In this document: positions 8,808 to 16,600 of the stretch, piece after piece | How the letters are laid out: each line of letters opens with the position of its first letter | Position numbering within the stretch: the stretch's first letter is position 1 | Assembly: GCA_002295705.1 (NCBI GenBank) | Contig: DBHP01000096.1 | Coordinates: 1 to 21,148, forward strand | Reading direction: 5' to 3' | DNA: 21,148 nt | From: Candidatus Neomicrothrix sp. UBA825 | GTDB taxonomy: Bacteria; Actinomycetota; Acidimicrobiia; Acidimicrobiales; UBA8592 | Position numbers and translations under genes: made by a program | The notes under the pieces: generated by a model | What the model was told of the DNA's origin: nothing | The model's input: the letters and a program-made list of their open reading frames with translations, nothing else | Databases searched by the model: none

Positions 8808-8940
8808 CGTTTCTCCTAAATGTCCCCAACTAGAAAACCAGTTCAATATGGTTCCTGCTCTGAATTCTCTTCCGCTACTTATGGATTCAAGAATTCAGTT
8901 GCCCAACCGCTTTTCTTCATTAAAAAGTGGTTGGAATATA
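8808..8940 (-). promoter_or_regulatory. Structured 5' leader of nrdA
   Basis: About 130 nt separate the predicted promoter from the nrdA ATG. Three inverted repeats can be drawn: CCAACC/GGTTGG with an inner CTTTT/AAAAG (8903-8934, one mismatch); an 8-bp perfect pair, CTGAATTC/GAATTCAG (8860-8898, 23-nt loop); and a small AACTGG/CTAGTT stem with a TTTT loop and one G-T wobble (about 8828-8843), just upstream of the ribosome site. I recognise no known riboswitch. In particular I do not see an adenosylcobalamin-riboswitch B12 box. The leader could control nrdA expression by RNA folding, but this is inference. Confidence 0.4.
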
Positions 8941-8970
8941 ATTACAGCCGTGTAACTACACCTGTGTCAA
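8941..8970 (-). promoter_or_regulatory. nrdA promoter with an operator-like element in the spacer
   Basis: On the minus strand a perfect -35 TTGACA (8970-8965) is followed after 18 bp by TGTAAT (8946-8941), five of six matches to the -10 consensus. The spacer overlaps alternating half-sites: GTGTAACTACAC (8950-8961) and ACACCTGTGT (8958-8967), both inverted repeats that share the central ACAC. Such a site between the -35 and -10 would allow a repressor to block RNA polymerase. NrdR is the expected regulator of nrd operons and its known boxes carry ACAC/TGTGT ends, but this element is shorter and lacks the AT-rich core, so I do not assign it to NrdR. Confidence 0.6.
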
Positions 8971-8997
8971 TAGTTGTTGGATATTTTTTAGTTTTTT

Positions 8998-9486
8998 TCA
9001 TTCGGAGATAAGAAGGTTGTGTTCCGAGATGATGATTCCGTCAGCGTCCGAGTAGATCCAACTGCCGGGTCTTATAGGAACCTGTGCAATAGTTAGCTGG
9101 ATATCGGCTTGCCCTCTATTCTTTTTGGTACTTTTCCTGGGGTTTGTTCCAAGAGCTTTTATACCTATGGGCATCTCTGCGATGACTGCCGAGTCTCTGA
9201 TGTATCCATTCACAATTATGCCAGCCCACTCATTTTCTATTGCCAGCAGCGCTAATTGGTCGCCGACTAAAGCGCAGGCTCGGGATGCTCCTCCGTCTAT
9301 TACAAGAACTTGGTGATTTCCTTTTGTTTCTAGTGCTTGACGAACTAAAGAATTATCCTCCGGTGCGTGGATTGTTTTCGCCTTACCAAAGAATGTCAAC
9401 ACTTCACCAAAGGAAAGGAAATTTTCCATAAGCACAATTGACTCAGGGTATTCATCAAGGAGGTCAGCTGTTGAGAACGACTGCAT
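8998..9486 (-). CDS. rraA: RraA-family protein (HMG aldolase/oxaloacetate decarboxylase-like fold)
   Basis: About 162 residues of the RraA/'MenG' family: 'TADLLDEY', 'VLVIDGGASRACALVGDQLA' (61-80), 'EWAGIIVNGYIRDSA', 'IGIKALGTNPRKSTK' and 'YSDADGIIIS'. The block 'IGIKALGTNPRKSTK' is nearly what I recall of the mycobacterial RraA. Family members are either RNase E inhibitors or class II aldolases/decarboxylases. The metal-binding 'RD' (Arg97-Asp98) and the 'GDQLA' loop are kept, so enzymatic activity is possible; it is not a menaquinone methyltransferase, despite the old name. The in-frame TTG at 9492 would overlap modC, but ATG 9486 is preferred. It lies 2 bp after the modC stop and has no ribosome site of its own, so it is probably translated by coupling as the last gene of the Mo operon. 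Confidence 0.85.
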   Translation of the reverse strand: MQSFSTADLLDEYPESIVLMENFLSFGEVLTFFGKAKTIHAPEDNSLVRQALETKGNHQVLVIDGGASRACALVGDQLALLAIENEWAGIIVNGYIRDSAVIAEMPIGIKALGTNPRKSTKKNRGQADIQLTIAQVPIRPGSWIYSDADGIIISEHNLLISE

Positions 9487-9488
9487 GC

Positions 9489-10550
9489 TCAAGTTTTAGC
9501 AGGGATGGTGTCCGGAAGCACGTTTAATTCAGTAGCTTTTACAGAGGCCCAGATTGTGTTCCCTAAGGCGATCTCCAATTCCTGAAATGATGAAAGCGTA
9601 ATTGTTGCATGGCAATCAAACGAGCCGCTCAATTTAACTTTGATCAAATTATCTTTTCTATCAAGACCAGCAATCGAAGTCTTCCATTTGTTGCGAGGAG
9701 AACCGGTTGGGGGCGAAAGGTGTAGTGAGACAGCTGAACTAGGGAAACTTATTTGTACGTTTCCGGAGTGATGTTGAGGCAATTGGAGAAGTTCGCCACC
9801 ATCAGACTTAAATTCAAGACCTGTTGCTACTCCTGAGATCAGGTTAAGATCAAAAAACTTGCTGAGCCATGGGCTTGCAGGCTGATGAATGATTGACTCT
9901 AAGTCACCAAACTGAATGACATTATTGCGTTCAAGAGCAATAATATAATCTGACAGTTTGAGGACTTCAACAGGGTCATGGGAAACGAGCAAGAGTGAGG
10001 TATCTAACCTCCGAAGTGTCTGATGGATTTGATTTGCTGATTCGACGTCAAGTGCTGACGTAGGTTCATCAAGCAACAGTAGCTTTGGTCGCCTAGTTAG
10101 AGACCTAGCTAGGGAGACGCGTGCGGTCTGTCCTCCTGATAATTGACTTGGATACTTATCTTTGAGTTTCGACAAGCCAAAATTTTCCAGGGTTTCACGA
10201 GCAAGCGAACGAGCATTTCTTTTTGAATACCCTTTCGCTCGGTAGGGGAAAGCGACGTTATCTTCAACTGTTAGATGAGGAAACACGCTTCCCCCCTGAT
10301 GTTGCAAGACAAGTTTTCTGAGATGCGGAGGAACGAAGAATTCTGAAATTGGTTCGTCGTAGATGACTTCATCAATTTTTAGAGAACCTGATAACAGACG
10401 TTCATGGCCGGCAATCAAGCGCAATAATGTTGTCTTTCCCGATCCGTTTGGACCTATGATTGCTATCCGTTTATGAGCTCCTGTTTTGAATGAGTACTTG
10501 AATTCTTCTGCTCCAAGTTTTGTCTTCCCTGATAGATAGATCCCTGTCAT
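9489..10550 (-). CDS. modC: Molybdate ABC transporter ATP-binding protein
   Basis: Cytoplasmic ATPase of a molybdate (or tungstate) importer; about 353 residues. Walker A 'GPNGSGKTT' (33-41), Q-loop in 'VLQHQGG' (81-87), signature 'LSGGQ' (137-141), Walker B 'LLLLDEP' (157-163) and H-loop His191 are all present. The C-terminal part after about 235 carries a divergent TOBE/Mop-like region ending 'SVKATELNVLP', which in ModC senses oxyanion and inhibits transport. The start ATG 10550 overlaps the modB stop as ATGA. The upstream TTG at 10565 is a less likely start. The substrate is inferred from ModA/ModB similarity and the Mop-domain regulator in the same operon. Confidence 0.9.
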   Translation of the reverse strand: MTGIYLSGKTKLGAEEFKYSFKTGAHKRIAIIGPNGSGKTTLLRLIAGHERLLSGSLKIDEVIYDEPISEFFVPPHLRKLVLQHQGGSVFPHLTVEDNVAFPYRAKGYSKRNARSLARETLENFGLSKLKDKYPSQLSGGQTARVSLARSLTRRPKLLLLDEPTSALDVESANQIHQTLRRLDTSLLLVSHDPVEVLKLSDYIIALERNNVIQFGDLESIIHQPASPWLSKFFDLNLISGVATGLEFKSDGGELLQLPQHHSGNVQISFPSSAVSLHLSPPTGSPRNKWKTSIAGLDRKDNLIKVKLSGSFDCHATITLSSFQELEIALGNTIWASVKATELNVLPDTIPAKT

Positions 10551-11338
10551 CGCCGACCCAGCCAATTCCCTCGGAGTGTGATAAGAACAGACAGAGAGAT
10601 CACCACCATGAGCATGCCGATCACCATTGCCCTCTCAGGATTTGTTTCTAATGCCACAAATAGTTGCAACGGCAGTGTCCGCGTTTGTTCGGGGTTATCA
10701 CCTGCAAATGTAATCGTCGCACCGAACTCACCAAGCGCTCTTGCCCATGAGAGGGCGATGCCGGCTAATATCGAACTTCGTAACATAGGAAGAGTCACTG
10801 TGAAAAAGGTTCTTATCGGAGTAGCTCCTAAATTGAGAGACGCTTCCTCCAATTTTGGATCTAGTTCAGTAGCGGACGACTCAATGGATAAGACGAAGAA
10901 AGGTAGCGCTACGAACGTCGCAGCTATTATCGCTCCTGCAGTTGTGAAAGGAAGGGTTATCCCAAACCAGCTATTTAATTTTTCACCTATGAAACCTTTC
11001 CTTCCCAGTGCAAACAATAATGCGGTTCCTCCGGCGACCGGAGGGAGAACCATTGGCAAAAGGACAACTGCTCTCACGATTTTTAATCCTCTAAATTCGA
11101 CTTTAGCCAAAATCCAACCGAGTGGAATGCCTAAGATCACACAAATGAACGCGGAACTTGTTGCAATAATCATTGAAAGACTGATAGATCGCATAACAGT
11201 CTCCTCTGTCGCTATTTGAGCAAAAGATGACCAGGGGGTGCGCTGAGCCAAGCCAAGAAATGGGATTGCGAGTAAAGCAAAACCTAAAGTAGCTATTACC
11301 AAAAGACTAAAAGGTGCCGTTCGATGCCTTGTTTTCAT
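10547..11338 (-). CDS. modB: Molybdate ABC transporter permease
   Basis: Inner-membrane channel subunit; about 263 residues. There are about five to six hydrophobic spans: one near 10-30, then 54-78, 88-111, 131-153, a short one near 188-200 and a last one near the C-terminus. The cytoplasmic EAA loop, 'EEASLNLGATPIRTFF' (164-179), is the docking site for ModC. 'ARALGEFGATITFAG' (199-213) is the hallmark of ModB/CysT-type permeases. ATG 11338 overlaps the modA stop by one base (TGATG); an in-frame GTG sits one codon earlier. It is between modA and modC in a fully coupled operon. Confidence 0.93.
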   Translation of the reverse strand: MKTRHRTAPFSLLVIATLGFALLAIPFLGLAQRTPWSSFAQIATEETVMRSISLSMIIATSSAFICVILGIPLGWILAKVEFRGLKIVRAVVLLPMVLPPVAGGTALLFALGRKGFIGEKLNSWFGITLPFTTAGAIIAATFVALPFFVLSIESSATELDPKLEEASLNLGATPIRTFFTVTLPMLRSSILAGIALSWARALGEFGATITFAGDNPEQTRTLPLQLFVALETNPERAMVIGMLMVVISLSVLITLRGNWLGRR

Positions 11339-12063
11339 CACTCGGGCTCCCCGAATCCAAGACGATTTAGGATTCCTTGCCCGGTGGAAGATAAAATGAA
11401 ATCAACGAACTCCGCAGCGGGAGGCTTTGCGTTGTCAACTATCGCAATCGGATATCTAGTTTTTGTCTGTTCACTTTCTTTGATTGGAATTGGAACAACT
11501 CGGTTTGTCACATCAGTGACGTAAACGATTCCTGCATCAACTTCCCCTAATTCTACTTTCGTTCTGACAGACCTTACATTCGGTTCCCACGTCGCTGGTT
11601 GAATTTCAATGGGTAGTGATGTGGTGATTTCTTTAGTGAGACGGCCGCATGGAACTTGTTCTTGGCAAAGAGCGACTTTTTTCCCCTCAAAGTCAGAAAT
11701 TCCCTTTATTGATGCCGGATTTCCAACGGGTGTAATGATGGTCAAGTAGTTTGTGGCAAAAATAGTCTCATCATGCTGGGTAAGGCGACCAGACTGCTTA
11801 ACTCGTTCAAACGTCTCCTCGTCGGCAAGCGCAATTACATCCGCTGGGGCGCCATCTTCAATCTGAACTGCTAATGATGAGCTCCCAGCAAATGAAAGGC
11901 TAACTTTAGTACCTGTTTTGCTTTCAAACTCATCAGCTATCTCCTCAAATGCTTCTGTTAGTGATGCCGCTGCCAGTACTCGTAGAGAGTCACCTGATGT
12001 AGAGCACGACACATTAAAGAATAATGCAGCAACACCCAGACATATGCTTGCGAATAGTTTCAT
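11338..12063 (-). CDS. modA: Molybdate-binding lipoprotein of the ABC transporter
   Basis: Extracytoplasmic solute-binding protein that captures molybdate; about 241 residues. The start at ATG 12063 (AAGGG upstream) yields a short basic N-terminus, a hydrophobic stretch (residues 3-17) and Cys20 in 'NVSC', a lipoprotein-type signal with an unusual Asn at position -3. Oxyanion-site blocks of the ModA family follow: 'AAASLTEAF', 'AGSSSLAVQIEDGAPADV', 'ATNYLTI' and 'NVRSVRTKVELGEVDAGIVYVTDV'. The open frame extends upstream to 12138, but that would put 25 non-signal residues ahead of the signal peptide and overlap the preceding gene. It follows the regulator stop by 25 bp. Confidence 0.93.
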   Translation of the reverse strand: MKLFASICLGVAALFFNVSCSTSGDSLRVLAAASLTEAFEEIADEFESKTGTKVSLSFAGSSSLAVQIEDGAPADVIALADEETFERVKQSGRLTQHDETIFATNYLTIITPVGNPASIKGISDFEGKKVALCQEQVPCGRLTKEITTSLPIEIQPATWEPNVRSVRTKVELGEVDAGIVYVTDVTNRVVPIPIKESEQTKTRYPIAIVDNAKPPAAEFVDFILSSTGQGILNRLGFGEPE

Positions 12064-12088
12064 TCTAGAAATTGCCCTTCGAATAAAA

Positions 12089-12475
12089 TCAGGGGAGTTC
12101 AACAACAACATTTGTTGACTTGATAACTGCCGCAGCAATAACTCCAGGTTTTAGTTTCATTGCCTCTGCGGCCTCCGAAGAGATTAAAGACACTATTCTC
12201 TGACCGCCTGCTTGTATCTCAACTTGAGCCATTACATTGTCTCTCTTCACATTTGTAACGAGACCTAAAAATCGATTTCGGGCAGATAAATGCGTGGTAA
12301 TCGAGGGATCATTGTCAGAATCAGTTAAGAATCTGGCGAGATCTGCCCCCTTGATTATTCTGTGCCCTCCGCTGGTTCTGCTGGATGGAATTTTTCCTTC
12401 GTCTATCCATATCCTCACCGTGTCAATACTCACGGCAAGGAGATTGGCTACTTGGCCAATGCGTAAATCACTCAT
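12089..12475 (-). CDS. HTH-Mop regulator: MerR/excisionase-type DNA-binding domain fused to a molybdate-binding Mop domain
   Basis: 128 residues, two domains. Residues 4-50 form a MerR/excisionase-like winged helix-turn-helix ('IGQVANLLAVSIDTVRIWID', then wing 'SGGHRII'). Residues 64-127 match a single Mop/TOBE domain ('SARNRFLGLVTNV' ... 'VVVELP') of the kind that binds molybdate or tungstate in ModE, ModC and molbindins. Being first in the operon, followed by modABC, it is very likely the Mo-responsive regulator of the operon. It is much smaller than ModE and uses a different DNA-binding domain. ATG 12475 has AGG 6 nt upstream. Repression versus activation cannot be told from sequence, but the dyad over its own promoter suggests autorepression. 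Confidence 0.87.
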   Translation of the reverse strand: MSDLRIGQVANLLAVSIDTVRIWIDEGKIPSSRTSGGHRIIKGADLARFLTDSDNDPSITTHLSARNRFLGLVTNVKRDNVMAQVEIQAGGQRIVSLISSEAAEAMKLKPGVIAAAVIKSTNVVVELP

Positions 12476-12483
12476 AATTACCT

Positions 12484-12528
12484 AAAAATGCATTTTTCAT
12501 AGCTTTATTCTAATAAAATCTATGAAAA
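12484..12528. promoter_or_regulatory. Operator-like dyad and probable promoter of the molybdenum operon
   Basis: A long inverted repeat, TTTTCATAG (12494-12502) with CTATGAAAA (12520-12528), encloses an inner pair TTTATT/AATAAA (12504-12517), giving 15 paired positions in 35 bp. A second perfect 14-bp palindrome, AAAAATGCATTTTT (12484-12497), abuts it on the operon side. On the minus strand TAGAAT (12512-12507), a good -10, lies at the centre of the large dyad. The -35 is weak. The element is the best candidate site for the HTH-Mop regulator. It does not match the E. coli ModE box as I know it. Confidence 0.55.
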
Positions 12529-12557
12529 TACCATAATAAAATTTAAAATTTCTAAAC

Positions 12558-12593
12558 TTATAAGAATATTTAAGTTCGGCGATAATTTTTTTT
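12558..12593 (+). promoter_or_regulatory. Probable promoter of the mscS-type gene, giving a leaderless transcript
   Basis: GATAAT (12581-12586) is a five-of-six match to the -10 box and ends 7 bp before the GTG initiation codon at 12594. Transcription would therefore start at or next to the first codon. The -35 at the proper distance (TTATAA, 12558-12563) is poor. There is no Shine-Dalgarno sequence, only a T-tract, which fits leaderless translation as is common in actinobacteria. Confidence 0.45.
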
Positions 12594-13676
12594 GTGACCA
12601 TCACCAACGACAAAGACCGGACTCTCTACGATTTCTCTATGTCCTTTGATCTAATTCCTTTACAATCTGTAAGTGATGACCTAATTGATGCATGTGGCAA
12701 TGACCCAGGTCAGATTTGTGAATGGGTTTATGATGCGTCAGGAAATGCAACGCTTTCATCAATAATCGGGTGGGCCGTCGATAAACCATTGACTATTCTT
12801 ATCGTTCTGTTGGTGGCCTTCATAGGCTCAAGAATTGTTAAGAGAGCTATCATCCATTTTGGTGAACGTCTCACTGCTGAAAGAGAAAATCGAGCGCTTG
12901 CACAGTTACAGAAAATAAAAGGAATCGAAAAGATTACAGACAAAGTTCGGGCCAGCAATGTCCTTCAGGGTGAGCAATCAGACCTAAGAACAAAAGCAAG
13001 AACTGAAACTTTAACTTCCGTTCTCTCAAGTATTGCTAATTTAGTAATCTGGACAGTAGCCGTGCTCATTTCGCTTGGTGAGATAGGTATAAATCTCGGA
13101 CCACTAATTGCAGGTGCTGGTATTGTCGGAGTAGCAGTAGGATTTGGCGCCCAATCTATCGTCAAAGACTTCCTATCTGGAATGTTTATGCTTGTCGAGG
13201 ACCAATATGGAGTAGGTGATTCCGTCGATGTTGGACTCGCCTCTGGAACAGTGGAAAGGATGACTCTCAGAACGACAATACTCAGAGACACAAACGGAAG
13301 TGTATGGTATATCCCAAATGGTGAAATAGCGCGAGTGGGGAATCGATCACAGGTTTGGTCAAGAGCTGTATTGGATATAGACGTCGCTTATGATACTGAT
13401 TTGAGAAAAGCACAACAGGTCATGCAAGACGTCGCCGATGGTCTTTGGCACGATGATAGCTTCGTTGAGGGAGATATTATTGAGCAACCTAAAGTTACCG
13501 GAGTTCAGAATCTTGGAATTGATGGTATCACTCTTCGACTGGTTGCGAAGACAGACCCATCCGAACAATGGGCTGTGGCACGTGAACTAAGGATTCGTAT
13601 TAAAGAAGCATTTGATTCGGAAGGTATCGAGATACCATTCCCACAGCGGACTGTATGGGTTAAACAAGAAAAGTAA
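12594..13676 (+). CDS. mscS: Small-conductance mechanosensitive channel (MscS family)
   Basis: Inner-membrane tension-gated channel that relieves turgor on osmotic downshock; about 360 residues, longer than E. coli MscS. An acidic N-terminal stretch (1-60) precedes TM1 (about 62-85). A charged cytoplasmic linker (about 86-138) separates it from TM2 (about 143-162). The pore helix TM3 is the glycine/alanine-rich 'GAGIVGVAVGFGAQSIVKDF' (174-193). The beta domain follows ('VEDQYGVGDSVDV', 'YIPNGEI' 239-245), then the alpha/beta vestibule. The start is uncertain: GTG 12594 suits a leaderless message, and ATG 12639 is an alternative without a ribosome site. It is divergent from the Mo operon and ends 7 bp from valS, tail to tail. 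Confidence 0.9.
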   Translation: MTITNDKDRTLYDFSMSFDLIPLQSVSDDLIDACGNDPGQICEWVYDASGNATLSSIIGWAVDKPLTILIVLLVAFIGSRIVKRAIIHFGERLTAERENRALAQLQKIKGIEKITDKVRASNVLQGEQSDLRTKARTETLTSVLSSIANLVIWTVAVLISLGEIGINLGPLIAGAGIVGVAVGFGAQSIVKDFLSGMFMLVEDQYGVGDSVDVGLASGTVERMTLRTTILRDTNGSVWYIPNGEIARVGNRSQVWSRAVLDIDVAYDTDLRKAQQVMQDVADGLWHDDSFVEGDIIEQPKVTGVQNLGIDGITLRLVAKTDPSEQWAVARELRIRIKEAFDSEGIEIPFPQRTVWVKQEK

Positions 13677-13683
13677 ATTGACG

Positions 13684-16600
13684 CTAATCCAAGTTAGCTA
13701 GAGAACGTTCTGCAGCCTCAAGATCTGCTTCCGCTAAAGCAAGTAAGCTTCGTGTTTCCTCAATGACTTCTGGTTTAGCATTCGAGAGATAACCTTCGTT
13801 GCTCAATCGTCCTTTGAAGCCACTAATTTGTTTTTCCTTATCAGCTATCAGTTTTTCAAGACGACTTTTTTGAGCATCTAAGTCAATATCACTTTCTAAT
13901 CCTGAGATTTTTATTTCCGTTCCTTCAAAAGTAATGACAGTTGAACCATCAGACGGAGCTTCCATTAGTGGTTTGACTTCCCCGATACCCGCAAGAGTCT
14001 GAACATATCCATTTACTCTGTCGAGTAGGTTAAGTACCGTACTCGGGGCATAAAGTTCAATCGTTTGCTTTGGTTTGACTCTTTGTTCTGCCCTCGTAGA
14101 CCTGACGAGCGACACGAGTTGGTCAGCACTGTTGAAGTCACTGATGAGAGAGGTCGAAAGGCTTTGAGTTATCTCAATTTTTGGCCATGAAGCGGTCGCA
14201 AGTATCTCTGTATCAGGCAGCTCAACACCTCCGACAGTGGAGCTTGTTGCTTGACGAACGTGCGGCCAAAGAGCTTCCGTTACAAACGGGCAAACCGGAT
14301 GCATGATTCTCAACACAGAATTAAGAAGGTTAGCTAGAACCATTTGCTGTTCAGGGTCACTATCAATAGTTGGCTTCACAGCTTCCAAATACCGATCGCA
14401 GACGTCGTGCCAAACAAAATCATAAAGCGTGTCAGCAAAAATATTAAATTGATATTTCTCTATTGATTCATCTAATTTGCGGACTGTTTCATCTAGTCGT
14501 GCAAAAATCCATTTATCTATGAACGGCCTATTTGCTAGATCAATGTTCGCAACGAGCTCTTCATCGATTCTGTTTAATGCAAACCGGGTTGCGTTCCAGA
14601 GCTTGTTGGCGAAATTTCTTCCTAAATCAAATTTAGATGAGGTGTTCCTCGCCAGCGGTATCTGTTCATTAGGTTCAGCAACCCCGGAAGCAGCGCCGTA
14701 AGCGCTGACCATTTGCTTGCTGTCATCTTGTGGTGATACCTGAATAGGGCCAGCAACCAGATGACCCGCTTGGGTGCGCACGAATTCTGGTTCAAAGGAT
14801 ACTCCTGAGTGCGGGCATACCATTTCAACAGGCATTCGAACATCTTGAGTATCAGTTGTCATTTGCACCAGAGTAAATCGCATTGCATCTGCACCATGGC
14901 TGAAGATTATGTCTCGAGGGTCGACTCCATTACCTAGGCTTTTCGACATCTTTTGACCATGGCCATCTTGAACCATTGCGTGAATGAAAACGTCCTTGAA
15001 AGGGAGGCGTCCGTTGAGGAAGTAACGATTAAACATGACCATCCTGCTTACCCATAAGGTAATGATCTCCCGAGCAGTTGAAAGCACAGATGTGGGATTA
15101 TAGAAATCCAGCAAACCCTCAGTTTCAGGGAAGTCTTCAGGCCAAGGCCATCCCATCGTTGATAAGGGCCACAGAGCTGAAGAGAACCAAGTGTCGAGCA
15201 CATCCGGATCACGTTCAAACCCTTGATCCTCGAGAAGGTCGATCAAATCAGATTCTGAAATACTTTCAGACCTTTCCAGTCGCTGTAAGGTGCTCTGTGG
15301 GGGTACGCAAATAGATTCTTCTATTAGGCCCTCTTCTGTTCGTCGTATTTTGTGCGCAGCACCTCTTCGTACCCACTCGCTGTCAGCTACTGCACAATCA
15401 TTCTTGTTTGCTTCGAATTCAGTTCCATTTTCTGGGACTGTTCTTACCCAAACTGGTATTTGATGCCCCCACCATAATTGTCTTGAAATACACCAGTCTC
15501 TAATTCCCTCGTGCCAGGAGTAATATGTTTTGGCATATCTCTCAGGGAAAAAAGTTAATCCCCCGTCCCCATCACCTTTGCTTCGGCCTTCGACATCCTG
15601 AGGAAGATCTGGAGCCTGAGAGGGGTCTTGCGCCCGCAAAGCAGAACCGCGTAACTTATCATCTGTAACGGCAACGTACCATTGGGAACTCAGCCACGGT
15701 TCTATGGGTACGTGGCTTCTATACGAATGACCAACAGAATGAGTGTAGGGCTTCACATCAGCAAGTAGGTTATTCTGACTAAACCAGTCAATGATTGCGG
15801 TGCGAGCATCATCTCTGCTGAGACCAACAAACGTTTTAGCTTCTTTCGAAGCATCATCCCATCCGTAACTCTCCGATATTGATGCGTCAGGAGCCATAAC
15901 GTTAATAACATCCAAATTATGTCTTGTACCTATCTCCCAGTCATTGGGATCATGTCCAGGTGTTACTTTAAGAAATCCTGAAGCAAATTGCGCTTTTGGA
16001 TCGTTGCTATCAGAATCTGCCATGATTACATAGTCGTCAGCAATGATAGGAATCAATCTTCCAACAATAGGCAAACGAATCAGTTTACCTATGAGTTCTT
16101 CGGCACGAGGATCATTTGGGTTCACCGCCACAGCTGTGTCCCCTAGCATCGTTTCAGGTCGAGTTGTAGCAACAATCACATGCCCTGTGTCGTCCTCCAA
16201 AGGATACTTGAGGTACCACATTGATCCTTCAATTTCTTCCATTTCTACTTCGTCGTCTGCTAAAGCTGTCATTGTCACTGGGTCCCAATTGACGAGCCTT
16301 TTCCCTCTGTAGATCAATCCATCTTTAAAGAGAGTGAAAAATGCGTGCCTGACGGCTGTTGCGCAGAGGTCATCCATCGTGAATCGAGTCCGATTAAAAT
16401 CGCATGATGCTCCCATTGCGATTAGTTGGTCGATAATGATTTTCTCGTATTCATTCTTCCATTCTTGGGTTCTTTGAACGAAAGCATCTCTTCCTATTTC
16501 AAGTCGTGATGTTCCGTCATTAATTAGTCTTTTCTCCACAACAGTCTGTGTGGCGATTCCGGCATGGTCTGTTCCAGGCATCCACAACGTTGAATCTCCC

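Noticed and set aside
8808..8997. Adenosylcobalamin riboswitch upstream of nrdA, as known for some actinobacterial nrdAB operons
   Set aside because: No B12-box-like segment is visible and the available leader is too short; only simple hairpins are seen.
10578..11219. Long plus-strand open frame (213 codons) opposite modB
   Set aside because: It mirrors the codon structure of the clearly real modB on the other strand, gives a low-complexity Ser/Thr/Asn/Ile protein with no motif, and lacks a ribosome site.
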